DNA of 64,000 bases from Citrus sinensis. Lineage: Eukaryota > Streptophyta > Magnoliopsida > Sapindales > Rutaceae. Position numbers and translations under genes: made by a program. The notes beneath the pieces are model-generated. The model was not told where the DNA came from and searched no databases. It saw only the letters and a program-made list of their open reading frames with translations. Of the stretch, positions 33,921 to 46,331 are shown piece after piece. Numbering within the stretch: the stretch's first letter is position 1; every line of letters begins with the position of its first letter. The DNA lies in contig NC_068558.1 of the NCBI RefSeq assembly GCF_022201045.2, forward strand, positions 6,477,501 to 6,541,500. Direction: 5' to 3'.

Positions 33921-36543
33921 ATGTCTCAGCTCTTCTACACCCTCCCTAAACGACTAACCGTTTCGCCTTCTCCCCCTCTTCTTCACTTTAATTACAGATC
34001 ATCGAGAACGAGACTAGTTTGTTCCAAAATGCCCACCGAGTCATCGCCATCGCCTTTGACTCATTCTATCACCATCCCGAGTCAACTCAGCCAACCCGTC
34101 CACGTTGTTGCTGCCCCTGGTCTCTCCGAGTCCGATTTCAGGCGAGTAACATAAAATTGCATTTAAGATTCTTAGGTTTACTGTTGTTTTAAAAAGATGA
34201 TGGGGTTGCGCAGGTGTGCTGTAGAATCAACTTTGTTCAAGCAATGGTTGAAAAACCTGCAAAGCGAAACTGGGATTTTAGCCAATGGTGATATGCTCTT
34301 GAAACAAGTTCTTATTCAGGTTGCGCTTTCTCTCTCTCTCTCTCTCTCTCTCCCTCCCCCTGATGACTTTGGTTAATTTCACAAATTACCCTTAGTTTTT
34401 TGCTTAAATGCACTTACTATAACAAATCAATGACAACATTCATGCTGGCCTAGCAGGGAGTGGATATGTTTGGGAAGCGTATTGGTTTTCTAAAGTTTAA
34501 AGCAGACATTTTTTGTAAGGAAACGGGACAAAAGGTATCCAATTATCTCAATGTATGGCTTGAATATGTTTTTGACTTCAACTTAATTCATTCTACTTCA
34601 GTCAAGCTCGGTATATCCAATTATAAGTAATAAGTGTTTTGTCTTTGTCTAATGTTAATTATTCATTTTGTTGATGTTTAAAATCCATTTTCAATCTCAC
34701 TTTCTCTTGAGCCACATGAACATGTGGCTTTGTATCCCACATTGGAGACTATATACCACTTTTTTTCTTTTTTTCTGAACTAATACATGCTTAGGTTCCA
34801 GGTATTGTATTCGCACGAGGACCAGCTGTAGCTGTCTTAATTCTTTTGGACTCGGAAGGTGAGACTTATGCTATTCTCACTGAACAGGTAGTGTTTTTGT
34901 ATTTATCATTGATTTAAAAATTTTGGCTTTGAATTTCTTGAACTACTAATCTGGTCCATTATCCAAAGGCTGATGTAGTATCATGTATGTCTAAGGTAAG
35001 GGTTCCCACTGGGAGAGTTATATTGGAATTACCTGCTGGGATGCTGGATGATGACAATGGTGATTTTGTTGGCACAGCAGTCCGCGAGGTCTCTTTCATT
35101 TTGCTTCTGGATTTCTTGCTCTCTTTGTGAGCATAGAGATATCATTATCTCCTGAATAAGTGAATATGTTTGTGTTTTTGTCAATTTACTTTTGGGTCAT
35201 TATTTGTGCTGTGGAAGAATAAATTAGGGAACACCTTTTGTCCTCTAGTTTCAATTTGCTCTGTGGGGCCTGATCATCATTATGTGTTTCTTATCTTCTC
35301 GAATTTGTTCCTTCAAATTCGACCATCTTTTTTTCTACAGATTCTATTTGATTTTATCACGTGTGGCACTTCGAACTTAGTGATGTGGGATGTTTTTCAC
35401 TATCAGCGTACAAAAGAATTTCCCTTAGATTGGTTCCTTCACCCTCTAAGATGGGAGTTAAAATGTAAAACAAAAATCATTTTTCTATAACTTTCTTGAC
35501 CTTTTTATTTATTCCTTTTGAAATGGATGAATTAAAATGGATTTCAAGCTAGAAATGAAATTGGATAGTGATCTGTATATATGTTGGTGTATTAACTAAG
35601 CAGTCAATTTCAGGATCTGTTTGTGTCATGCATATGTGTTCTAGCCTTAGCTTAGATTAGCTACTTATAACTTTATTTCAATGGATATCCATATTGTGTT
35701 ATCATGTATTTTAGTGCTGTTCTTGCTTAATGGCTGCTTTGGCCTCTATCTCTGATGTATCAACTACAACTCATGACTTGTGAGAATGATTTTATAGCTT
35801 TATGGTAAATCTTAATTGGAAGATTTAAGTCATTAGGGCATGATTAAAGAGTTGATGCCATGACAGGTTGAGGAAGAGACTGGTATTCAGTTGAAGCTGG
35901 AAGACATGATTGACCTCACAGCCTTCTTGTACCCATCTACTGGATGCAAATTCTTCCCTTCTCCGGTTTGTTCTTTCTTTCTTCATTCTTTCTTCCTTTT
36001 TCTCTCGGTGGAGATAATTGTTATATAGATTAGTGGGAAATTTCATTGCATGTTAAGAAGAATTAATTAATTGCTTGCATTTTAGACTATCATGTTTTGA
36101 ATAAGTTGGTCTTCGAATTTGTGAAAAATACATCGGTTCAGAGGTTTCATGTTTCATCTTAAAAGATATGCGTACATGATTTGAGTTGCATTTGTGTCCA
36201 TTTCTTCAAAGTTGAGATGGCATCAAAGCTGACGTTCTCAGGAAGATTTGCTGTTTTTTCTATTAGTTTAATTAGTAAAATTGCATTCTTTCTTGCTTTC
36301 CGTGGTTAGGGAGGGTGCGATGAAGAAATCAGCCTGTTTCTTTTCAGAGGAAGAGTGGACAAGGAAATCATCATGCAGCTGCAAGGGAAAGAGACAGGTC
36401 TTCGCGACCATGGTGAGTTGATTAAGGTTCGTGTGGTTCCCTATCGTGAACTCTGGCGCACCACACCTGATGCCAAGGTTTTAACTGCCATTGCCCTGTA
36501 CGAGATGGCCAGTAAAGAAGAGCTATTACCTTCAAGAACCTAA
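33921..36543 (+). CDS. NUDT14: Nudix hydrolase, NUDX14-like ADP-sugar pyrophosphatase
   Basis: Seven exons: 33,921-34,141; 34,214-34,319; 34,457-34,534; 34,795-34,887; 34,996-35,088; 35,867-35,965; 36,310-36,543. They join in frame to 307 residues. The first ~35 residues are rich in Ser, Arg and Pro and lack acidic residues, as in a plastid transit peptide. The Nudix core follows: GVDMFGKRIGFLKFKAD, then LPAGMLDDD, and REVEEETG (196-203), whose glutamates bind the metal. The later RGRV and LQGKETGLRDHGE blocks match Arabidopsis NUDX14, which hydrolyses ADP-glucose and ADP-ribose. The Nudix box departs from GX5E spacing, as in that subfamily. Odd: intron 1 appears to use a GC donor (CAG|GCGAGT). 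Intron 2 begins with a long TC microsatellite. The gene is convergent with CCS. Confidence 0.92.
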
Positions 36544-37359
36544 TTTGAACTCCTTTTTCCTTTAGACCTGTCTCTTGCATGTTAGATGAATATTATGCTA
36601 CATGTATGAATTTATGAAATCATTTAGCTTCAGATTTCTGTGCATGGATTTATGAAACCAACTAATTTTAGATTTTTGTTGCCTTTTGGCTGTGTATAAG
36701 AAATTTGTTTGTCTGGATAAACTTTTAATGGAAAGGGTATCAGTATTGCCTGGTTACCCTTGCACACAATCTGTTCTTGGATGAACATTTGAATGCAGGA
36801 AATTGGGAAGTGGATGATCAGTGTGTTTCGTCTTTGCTTCTGCTTTTAATTGTGAAGCAAGAGTGGAAATGTTTGGACACTAACTTTTATGTGTACTACC
36901 ACCATCCTCTTATGCTTCATGCCTATTGATACGATTTCATTATAGCTCTAACTTACAGCGCCTATAGCCAAATGTACACATTTTGCTACAAAACTGTTGC
37001 TAGATAGCTTAGCCGCAGCCTGCGAGTCTTCTACATTATCAGTAGATTAGTTCGCTAATAGCAATTCTCATTTTCTCTGCAAAATAATGCAATCCTCTTG
37101 CCTTGTGACGGGCAACAAAGTAGCCAGATTGGGACTAAAATCATTTATCAATTATTATTATTATTATTATTATTTTGGGCTCTTCAACTGCCTTCCTGCA
37201 ATCACTCCATCCCAGCAAAGAAGCCTTGGTTAATTTTGTGTGTCGAGTAAACCGGTTTTTTTATTCAACATGTATACAAAATACATCATGATGAAGAAAA
37301 CAATTCCCCCACCAGGTGGACATGGCACCTGTAACCAAACTGCTAAATACTTTAATGCA
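36544..37359. other. Convergent 3' intergenic region between Nudix gene and CCS
   Basis: Contains the 3' UTRs of both genes and an (ATT)n microsatellite at about 37,147-37,173. No other gene seen. Confidence 0.6.
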
Positions 37360-39873
37360 TCAGACTTTGCTGGCGACGAAATCATTGCTACTTGACTCCC
37401 AAATGATGGTTCCATCACAAGCGCAAATCTTTTTGTAGTTCTCACCAACTCCTGCACTTCTAGCAATTACCGCTGCTGTGACACCTGAATCTGATTTATC
37501 TTCAGTACCATATACCACAATGGATCGCCCAATCAGATCAGCAACTCTCAGCACCTCTTTGACACCTGAGAAGAAGGCCTCACCTTTCTCATCAGCAACT
37601 AGTGTTCCCAGGTCACCAAGTGGCTGAAAAAATCAAGCAACCCGGTTAGAAAATGCCATTGCAAAATCATTGGGAAGATGTAAACCAGTGACAGCACTGC
37701 CTGAATAGTCAAAGATGAAAACTTAAATAGATAAAAAAAAAAATTCACTAATACTTGATAACTAGTAAAACTAATATAGGAAATAACAAAACATTAATTT
37801 GTTTGCCAAACTACTAAGTGGCATAAGACTTATGGCTATTGACAGTATGAGACATTTTTCGCCAATTGGGATATAGTCATGTAGATTAAAGTATTCAAGC
37901 GGGCATCATAAAGCAAATAGATATTCCCATTTCATCTACCACAGACTCATGAACACAAATAAAAGAAAAATAATATGTTGGGCATAGAAATACACTGAAG
38001 CAAACCTCTTTCACACTTCCTTCAATCTTTGGATTATAAACTCTGCCAGTGCTCACTGCACCTTTTGTCAGATCACCAAATTCATTAATAGACCAGCCAT
38101 GTTTTCCAGGTGAAAGCCCACTAAAGTTGGCTTCAATCCTAGCCAATTCCATATTCACTTGAGCCAAGCGAACCACACCAAATACATCTGGACCTTTGAA
38201 TTCAGCAACGGCAGCGGAGACTAAAAAATCTAGATAAAAGGGCAAGGATAAATTGCATCAGAAACTGATAATATTTTACGTCAAGAAAACATAAAGACTA
38301 AGATTACACTTTTATTGTCAAGAATAAAATTAAAATGGAAAACCAATGACAATGGAAGAAACCTTTTTCTTCTTCCAATATAAATATATTTTTTTTTCTG
38401 GGCATTGTCATTCACAGGCTGTACAGAATTGCAAATAAGCCTCTCTCAGATTTCATTGGCGGCTCATGAGTTCTAATTATCTATCTATTATCCAAGCTTA
38501 TCACTGTGGTTGCAGCAGGAAGCTGTTTTCGGGGCTCCTAATTCCAAGATAAGGATAACAAGGAAAACAGGACAGGAACTCTAACCACTTCTGCTCTCTT
38601 TTGTTTAACGAATGAATTGGAAGATGGCATTATTCAGCATCCCACCTCCCAAGCTAAACAAAACAATTCACAAAAGTCATTTCACGTACCCCTTCCACGT
38701 GCTATCTCATGAGCAAAGCTTGTCTAGCCGCATCCTCAACTAACTCTATACCTAGGTGTACCAAGTAAATTATAGGCTAAAAAATGCAAAACTCTCAAAA
38801 ATTCAGCCAACACACTAACAATATAGAAAATGGATAAAGAACAGATAAAAGTAATTCATGAAAGGGAAAATTATCAGCCACATTAAAAATTATAATCCAC
38901 TAATGAAAATTTGTGTCGACCGACCTTCAGGCACCCCTTGTCCAACTAACCGGGCTTTTCGTCCTGTTTGCTCCAAAGCTTCGGTCATGGTCTTCAGAGG
39001 TGAAGATCCCAAAATTCTCACAACTTGATTGCTCAAGTCCACCTCAACATTCTTGACTCCTATAATATGGGTCCCACATAAGAATTAAGAACACATGATG
39101 TTCACAACTAACATAAACTACTAAAACAACGCATTTAGTAAATACTGGCTGCAAATTGCCTACCAGTAACAGTCTGCAACTTCTGCTTGACGGCATCAAC
39201 GCAACCCTCACACTTCATGTCCACCATGTATTCTGTCTGATTAAAAACCAAAGACCAACTTTTTGTAAGAAGAATACAACCACAGCTCTTAGTGTTAATC
39301 AAAATTCCACCACCAACGGTATTACAAGAAAATGATAATCTCCAGCGTCCAGATAAAATAACTAAAATTTAGCTTAAATGCACTAACATCAATCTCAAGA
39401 GCAATAATGATATAAGTCACCAAGAACCCAAAAATCAAATCAAAAGTTCAACGCCATAAATCTTACCAGAAGCTCAGGCAACCCCTGATCCCCCTGCAAA
39501 ATCCAAACATCAACAACAATTCCAGATTAAAAAGACGAACCTTTATTAAAAAAAAAGGGACAAATGAAAGAAATATCTTTGAAATGAATCGAAACAAAGT
39601 GGTATTATATTGAACCTGGGATGTGTTTTTGTGATCAGATGTGGAAGCGTCCATGGGAAGAGCGGAAGGTGGGTTGCTGAAGTTTTTGACAAGAGGCGAT
39701 TTATTTGAATAGAGAAGTGAGAGAGATTGTGAAGAGAAAAAGGAGAGATTTTGGGATTTGGGTTGATGAGATTTTGACGAAAAAGAAGAAGAAGAAGAAG
39801 GGAAGGCAAAGGCCGCTACTGCTGTTGTTGTTGTGGCTGTTGCTAACGTTGCCACTGTCCTCAGAATAGCCAT
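37360..39873 (-). CDS. CCS: Copper chaperone for superoxide dismutase (CCS), plastid/cytosol
   Basis: Six exons: 39,873-39,616; 39,493-39,467; 39,236-39,164; 39,059-38,925; 38,229-38,006; 37,623-37,360. All have GT-AG borders and join in frame to 326 residues. Residues 1-~70 are a Ser/Ala-rich transit peptide, and an internal Met (PMDAS, residue 74) could start a cytosolic form. Domain I is the Atx1-like copper domain with MKCEGC (C104, C107). Domain II is the SOD-like docking domain (FKGPDVFGVVR ... PGKHGWSINEFGDLT ... GRSIVVYG). Domain III carries the CAC copper-transfer motif (C306, C308) before FVASKV. It loads copper into Cu/Zn-SOD and forms its disulfide. Exon 2 is only 27 bp. It matches Arabidopsis CCS (At1g12520) closely in length and motifs. 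Confidence 0.96.
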
Positions 39874-40215
39874 TTTTTCGTGTTATTATATTAAGTCTTT
39901 TTTAAGGCTTTTGGTTCCGGCCGAGTTATTACTTCAGCGGCCTCTGTTGTGCGCCCGGTCACGACTCGAGAGTTATTTCTAGATGTGTCCACATTTCATC
40001 TTCATGACAACATCGATGTTGTTACTGTTACCTTTTTTTTGTTTTTTAATAATATCATAAAATAAATTAATAAATATTTGTTTTCTTTTTCCTGTATCAC
40101 TACCGTATAATTGGAGTAACTACTACTACTATTATTATTATTATTATTATTTCACTTTAAAAAAATCTCTTAGGACTGTCAATAGATGTGAATCAAATTC
40201 AATTAATTGATTATA
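39874..40215. other. CCS upstream region
   Basis: Promoter side of the minus-strand CCS gene. It includes an (ATT)n tract at about 40,130-40,150. No gene seen. Confidence 0.5.
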
Positions 40216-40499
40216 GGTAATTCAAGGATCAACCAAGTGGTTAGAGCCACTCCCTCACAAATGTGAGGGAAGTGGTTCGAGTGCCCGCAAATACATTATA
40301 AGAGTTTAATTTAAATTTTCTTTCTTGGAGTCCAATAGTTTGAGTGAAGGCAGTTTTTCTTTCAAGATGAGAGTTGTACGTCTCTCAAATAAGATGGGAG
40401 CTGGGCGTCTTTTAAATATTTGAGAGGGTTAAAAAATCTGAGCGGTTAGTAATTTGTATAGTGTAAATATCATGAGTAATAGTTCTCCTAAAAAAAAAG
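40216..40499 (+). mobile_element. tRNA-derived SINE (copy 2)
   Basis: The head AAGTGGTTAGAGCCACTCCC (A-box-like), the stem CCCTCACAAATGTGAGGG and GTGGTTCGAGTGCCC (B-box-like) are followed by a body with TTTAATTTAAATTTTCTTTC, GAGTGAAGG and GTAAATATCATGAGTAAT, ending in a run of A. It matches the SINE at 9,585-9,766 (-). It inserted between CCS and the first subtilase. Confidence 0.65.
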
Positions 40500-41595
40500 T
40501 AATTTAAAGACCAAAAAGTCGAGAATAAGACTTGACAATTCGTGTGTGAATGTTTAATTGTATTTATTGATCATTTCATTCATACATGACAATTTAGATT
40601 TTAATAGTGTAATAATTAAAAAGACTATTAAATCATATAGTTTAATAATTTTTTCTGGACATTAATAAAGCCTGAAGCTTAGATTGAAATTTAATAATTT
40701 GTCCAGCTATTATACTATTAAATTATATGGATTAACAACTTTTTTGAATTTTAATAAAGTTTGTATCTTGGATTAGAGAATGTGTTTATAATTTTTATAT
40801 ATATATATATATATGCAAAGTTGAAATAATGGTACGTTTGTATATATATGATGTCACCAGGTACGTTTGTTTCAACTTTGCAAGTAGTTTATTAAAGTTT
40901 TGTTAATGTAGGCGGGTACTTCTCGAAAACGAAAAAAAAAAAAATTATAATCATATGCAAGAAAAGCACTAATTTAGATTTAAAATGTTTATGTGTGTGT
41001 GATAAATTCATTTATTAATTAAATTTACTAAATGTCTCATGTATATATGTACTAAATGTACATATACTATTACAATCTAAGTTGTCGAATTATATGATTT
41101 GTTGATTTTGAATTTTTATCATTTTAATTTGATTAAGTCGTTATAATTTTTTGTCAAAATTTTAAGTTAAAACTACATATATAAATTTTTACCATATAGT
41201 ATAGGCAACCAAGCTATCAGAAAACAAAAATTATAGACTGAATTAGGTAGCTTGTAAACTGAAACAATCAATAACGGAGCAGAATCCGAAATTTCTGCAA
41301 ATTTAGTGCAATAAAGTGTCCACATTTTGTTAATCGTTATAATAGCTGCTTTAGCTTGGGACTTCTTTATCTCGGATCATCTCCTCTCCACGGCCACATG
41401 CAAAAATCTATTCAACGGGGCTGATTCCGAACTACCCCCTATTTTATCTCAATTCACGACAGTGTTTCTAGCTTCTAGTTTTGACTTTTGAGGCCTGGCA
41501 AATCATTCGGACACTCAACTCTCTCTACCATACACACACACACACGCTATATTAATGTGCACTGAATCTGTGCATCAACTGGAAATTCTTTTTTC
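40500..41595. other. Upstream region of first subtilase
   Basis: AT-rich, with a (TA)n run at about 40,797-40,814. A short (CA)n run at 41,532-41,545 is followed by CTATATTAATG, a TATA-like stretch about 45 bp before the ATG. No gene seen. Confidence 0.45.
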
Positions 41596-43854
41596 ATGGA
41601 GAACAAGAATTGTATAGTGTTAAACATGTTGACCATTACAATTGGTCTCATTTTCTCTTTGACTTTCTCTCCGGCATTTGCACTGACAAGCAATGGAAGT
41701 GATACAGATAGCTTAGAAACCTACATTGTATATGTAAGAAAACCAGATCAAGATCAGGCTACAACTTCCATCAAATTAGATTTAGATAGCTGGTATCATT
41801 CATTCTTGCCAGTTAGCATCTCAAGTTCAATCAATAATCAACCACGCATGCTGTATTGCTACAAGAATGTGATTACAGGTTTTGCTGCAAAGCTGACAGC
41901 AGAGCAAGCAAAGGCTATGGAAACCAAGGAGGGTTTTATATCAGCCCACGTTGAAAAGACATTGCAACTACATACAACACACACTCCTAACTTCTTGGGT
42001 TTGCATCAAAATTCAGGATTTTGGAAAGACTCAAATTTGGGGAAAGGAGTTATTATTGGAGTTATGGACACAGGAATAACACCTGGTCATCCTTCATTTA
42101 GTGACGAGGGAATGCCTCCACCACCAGCAAAATGGAAAGGTAAATGTGAATTTAAAGGGGCAGCCTGTAATAACAAGTTAATTGGTGCAAGAAATTTTCT
42201 ACAAGGAAGCACGGGTGAGCCACCACTTGATGATGAAGGCCATGGAACCCACACGGCTACCACGGCGGCTGGAAATTTCGTGAACGGTGCCAATGTGTTT
42301 GGTCAGGCCAATGGTACCGCAGTTGGCATTGCGCCTTTGGCTCACTTGGCGATATATAAAGTTTGTGATTTTGATGGTTGCTCCGAGAGTAGAGTTTATG
42401 CTGCAATGGATACTGCCATTGATGACGGTGTTGATGTGCTTTCGCTTTCACTTGGTGCTGCTTCTGTGCCATTCTTTGAAGACCCACTTGCAATCGGATC
42501 TTTTAGTGCCATTCAAAAGGAAATTTTTGTGAGCTGTTCGGCGGGGAATGAGGGACCAAATCCGAGTACTTCATCTAATGAGGCTCCCTGGATTCTTAGT
42601 GTGGGAGCAAGCACAACGGACAGAAGCATAGTTGCATCCGTAGAGCTTGGAAATCAGGCAGTATATGACGGTGAAGCCCTTTTCCAACCGAAAGATTTCC
42701 CTTCAAAACAATTTCCCCTTATTTACCCAGGCGCGAATGGTAATGTATCATCCGCACAGTGCTCACCAGGATCTCTAAGCAGCAATATTCGAGGCAAATT
42801 AGTGTTATGCGAGAGAGGTGGAGGTGAGAGAACTAAAAAGGGACAGGTAGTCAAGGATGCTGGTGGTATTGGCATGATTTTGATGAATGACAAGCTTAAT
42901 GGCTATAGCACTTTAGCTGATCCTCATTTACTTCCAGCAGTTCATGTAAGCTATGCAGCAGGAGAGAGCATCAAAGCCTATATAAATTCAACTTCCTCAC
43001 CAAATGCCACAATCGTGTTTAAAGGAACGGTAATTGGAAAGAAATCTACTCCTGAGGTTGCCTCTTTCTCTTCAAGAGGACCCAGCATAGCAAGCCCAGG
43101 AATCTTGAAGCCAGACATTATTGGACCTGGTGTGAGCATTCTAGCTGCTTGGCCGTTTTCTGTGGAAAACAAGACAAACACAAAATCAACATTTAACATG
43201 GTTTCAGGAACATCAATGTCTTGCCCGCATCTCAGCGGTGTTGCAGCATTGCTTAAAAGCGCCCATCCTGATTGGTCTCCTGCTGCTATAAAATCTGCCA
43301 TCATGACTACTGCTGATATAGTAAGTCTTGATGGCAAGCCAATTGTCGATCAAAGGCTTCTTCCAGCTGATATGTTCGCAGTTGGCGCAGGCCATGTTAA
43401 CCCATCAAGTGCAAATGATCCGGGGCTTATTTACGATATCCAACCGGATGATTACATTCCTTATTTATGTGGCTTGAATTACTCAGATCAGCATGTACAA
43501 GACATTGTGATGATTAATGTGCAATGCTCAAAAGTGTCAGGTATAGCTGAAACGGAGCTAAATTATCCTTCATTTTCTGTTATTTTGGGATCTACTTCTC
43601 AGACGTACAATAGAACAGTAACAAATGTTGGGCAAGCTGAGTCATCCTATACTCATAAAATTGTTGCACCCGAAGGGGTAACAGTTACTGTAGAACCTGA
43701 AAATATTTCTTTTACGAAGAAGAACCAGAAGGCAATATACTCTATAACATTTACTAGAAGCCAAAAAACAAGCGCGTTGTTTGCCCAAGGATATCTCAGC
43801 TGGGTTTCTACTAAGCACACTGTAAGAAGCCCTATTGCTGTCCGTTTTCAATGA
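41596..43854 (+). CDS. Subtilisin-like serine protease (SBT1-type), member 1
   Basis: Intronless, 752 residues. A signal peptide (about 1-29, hydrophobic [16 protein letters not shown]) leads to the secretory path and apoplast. The I9 inhibitor propeptide (about 42-126) ends near LQLHTTHT, the usual start of the mature enzyme. The peptidase S8 domain has the triad Asp158 (DTGI), His216 (GHGTHT) and Ser540 (GTSMSCPH), with the oxyanion Asn318 (SAGNEGP). A PA domain is inserted at about 370-465, and a C-terminal Fn3-like domain (from about 655) begins LNYPSFSV and includes TVTNVG. All key residues are intact and the length is normal. It is the first of three intact paralogues on this strand. 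Targets of such proteases include cell-wall proteins and peptide precursors; this one's are unknown. Confidence 0.95.
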   Translation: MENKNCIVLNMLTITIGLIFSLTFSPAFALTSNGSDTDSLETYIVYVRKPDQDQATTSIKLDLDSWYHSFLPVSISSSINNQPRMLYCYKNVITGFAAKLTAEQAKAMETKEGFISAHVEKTLQLHTTHTPNFLGLHQNSGFWKDSNLGKGVIIGVMDTGITPGHPSFSDEGMPPPPAKWKGKCEFKGAACNNKLIGARNFLQGSTGEPPLDDEGHGTHTATTAAGNFVNGANVFGQANGTAVGIAPLAHLAIYKVCDFDGCSESRVYAAMDTAIDDGVDVLSLSLGAASVPFFEDPLAIGSFSAIQKEIFVSCSAGNEGPNPSTSSNEAPWILSVGASTTDRSIVASVELGNQAVYDGEALFQPKDFPSKQFPLIYPGANGNVSSAQCSPGSLSSNIRGKLVLCERGGGERTKKGQVVKDAGGIGMILMNDKLNGYSTLADPHLLPAVHVSYAAGESIKAYINSTSSPNATIVFKGTVIGKKSTPEVASFSSRGPSIASPGILKPDIIGPGVSILAAWPFSVENKTNTKSTFNMVSGTSMSCPHLSGVAALLKSAHPDWSPAAIKSAIMTTADIVSLDGKPIVDQRLLPADMFAVGAGHVNPSSANDPGLIYDIQPDDYIPYLCGLNYSDQHVQDIVMINVQCSKVSGIAETELNYPSFSVILGSTSQTYNRTVTNVGQAESSYTHKIVAPEGVTVTVEPENISFTKKNQKAIYSITFTRSQKTSALFAQGYLSWVSTKHTVRSPIAVRFQ

Positions 43855-44130
43855 GAATACTGCGATTAGTTACTTGGGAGCTCGGGGATTAAATAGCAAG
43901 CAAGTTCTTAATAGTTCGTGTAATATTAACCATGTAATTTCATAATAGTTTGTCTTAATAACAGAAATTCACAAAGAAAAATTTTGAACAGATGATCATT
44001 GATGTTCTTATGAAAATTTTCTAGATAAATTACAGAATATACCTCTAATACCCGGAACCACTCATAATTTAACTACATAACTTTCAAGTAAATCCAACCT
44101 AAAGTGCTATTTTATAAATGGCAATGGCTT
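43855..44130. other. Downstream of first subtilase
   Basis: Likely 3' UTR and spacer. No gene seen. Confidence 0.5.
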
Positions 44131-45867
44131 AGTTGGAGCATCTCCAACTTAGAGCCAACTCTTTACAACCGCTGGATGAAAGGTGGGCATAATATATCTA
44201 AATCAGTAGGAGTTGGATACATTTGATGTGATGAGTGCTGTTATGCTCATGAAATCCTATCCACATTCACGGTTTTGAACCTGATGAAAATTAAATTTAA
44301 AGATAAAAAAGAGTATTCCGAGTTAACTCGCACTTATAACTTCTGTGAATATAAAATTTTATAATTGTCCTGCATCTTCTGCTGTGACGTCTTTTTCTGG
44401 AAACACTTCCCTTCGGTGGCCACTCTACGGCCTATAAATATTGAAGAATCATGTCAAGCTCCGCTTCACTACCTTACTCTTGACCGAGCTTCCACTCCAT
44501 AATATAATTTTGCTACTATATATTCATTATTAGGTGCGGACACCTGCATTTTTCTTAATGCGAATACGTTTTTAAACTGTGAGATTTAAAAAAATTAGTT
44601 ATTGAATAAACTATAAAATCATACGGTTTAAAATAATTAAAAACTAATTCTCTTAAACTCCACGGTTTTAAAATGTATCAGCATGAAAAAAAAAAAAATG
44701 AGAGCGCGGATATTAGAGAATGACTACATACGTACATGCTTTCTTGTACAATTGCACTAATATAAATATAAAATCCTTATAATTTCATATGGAAACAAAT
44801 ACTACATTAATTATAATTTGCTAAAATACAATTAAATCCGTATGATATGTTTGGAAGGCCTTTTTGGGAAATTTTTTTTTAAAAGGTAAATTTATGATTT
44901 TACTTATTTTAAGCAAAGGGTTTGGTTCCTTTTCCTCATTTGTTTAGATGAAAAATTAGATCAATATTTTAGTTCAAAAATTTAAACTTAGGGAACCCCA
45001 CCCATAAATAAATAAAATATGTGGAATATAGTTTGTTCGTAAAAATAAATATTTAATTCGCTTAATTACAAATGAGAATACTAGATGCAATATTTTTAGA
45101 GAAATAAGGTATAAGCATAATTAATAAGTTATTTAGTAATTTATCTGTTAATTAACATATCTTTTGTCCAATATGTTTTAATTACTTGAAGTTCTACCGC
45201 ATTAAATGTACCAAAAATAAATAAATTATTTATTTTTGCCTAAGATTCTACATGAACAACTTTTTTTTTCTTTGTTCCTTGAACTCTCATCAAACAAACG
45301 ATAAACTTAGAGCTTTAAAATCTCTTTTCAGAGATACAACTGGCGAGTTTAGTGATAAACTGAGTTACATAGAGCTCTTATTGAGCAAGAGGAAGCCCAT
45401 TGAAATAATTTAAATTGCCAAGAGATTCTGTATCTGTCAATGCTAGATTTTTAACAATAGCTAATAATAATGATACGTCAATATTAATGTACGTTTAAGA
45501 TAAGACAAATTACATATAATCTTATTCATTAAGGGGATTGTCAATTCCAATTATTTGTTGTACCTAATGGATTTCAAGTAACTTCAGAGGTAGGGGTTAA
45601 AATATCCATATAAGCATTGTTCATCCTTTTATCTTTAAAAAGAAAAAAAACAAAAAAAATACTGATCAAGTTTTACAACGTGTCATCCAACCATTACATT
45701 TCTTCCATCAACTGAAGACTGTTTACTTACTTGCAGTTGCACGTTTTACCATTTCAGACAATCACCCCTGTATTGCTTTAACACTAACTTCTCTTCCCAT
45801 CCGTCAGATTCCTGACTTCTGATCCAACGGTTATGTATACCCCGCTCTAAGTTGGAGCTACTCCGAC
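44131..45867. mobile_element. Putative long-TIR DNA element between subtilases 1 and 2
   Basis: The left end GTTGGAGCATCTCCAACTTA continues GAGCCAAC and, further in, AACCGCTGGATGA. The right end, inverted, reads GTCGGAGTAGCTCCAACTTA, then GAGCGGGG and AACCGTTGGATCA. The similarity reaches about 60-70 bp into each side, a terminal inverted repeat. No transposase frame is present in the 1.7 kb, and I could not find a clear target duplication. It is probably a non-autonomous Mutator-like element. Confidence 0.5.
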
Positions 45868-46288
45868 GCAGCTGGAATTTATCAAAAGCAAATTAGAATA
45901 TTCATTTATTTATAGCAGAGTGGTTATCTTGATGAATTGGCAACAAAGTAAGATGAAAAGGGACAAGAGTTTATTTCTAATTTTTCTTGCCTGATGCTTG
46001 CAAACTTTGGAGCAGCCTCCATAGTAGTTAACATCATCTGATGTTGAAATGAAACAAGATTTCAAATATTTAGAGCACCCTACAAAGTTTTTGTTACTTA
46101 TTGGCTACATAAGTTGTATCACCATCTTGTTTTAACAGCAGATTCTAGCTGGCATTGCCGAGGTCCAACCAGGAAACCCATATGGTAACTAAGCACACAC
46201 AATTTTCGAATCACTGCTACCAGGTAGAAATGCCGTCCTTGGTTTTGTTCTCTCACGTCCTCAGCCTATTCTCTCTCTCGGCGTATAC

Positions 46289-46296
46289 TATAAATA
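46289..46296 (+). promoter_or_regulatory. TATA box of second subtilase
   Basis: TATAAATA stands 36 bp before the ATG at 46,332. Transcription would then start close to the ATG, giving a very short leader. Confidence 0.5.
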
Positions 46297-46331
46297 TGTC
46301 ATGAGGTTGGTGTTGTAACTCAGAAGTTAAC

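Noticed and set aside
35170-35490. 106-codon open frame on the plus strand
   Set aside because: It lies wholly inside intron 5 of the Nudix gene and is T-rich with no domain.
39467-39493. Possible miR398 site in CCS exon 2 (CAGGGGTTGCCTGAG)
   Set aside because: The half that would pair with the miRNA 3' part fits, but the part facing the miRNA 5' end is mostly mismatched. miR398 does target CCS in Arabidopsis, but this stretch alone is too weak to call.
42087-42493. Minus-strand open frames inside the subtilase genes
   Set aside because: Shadow frames opposite strong coding sequence; no independent support.
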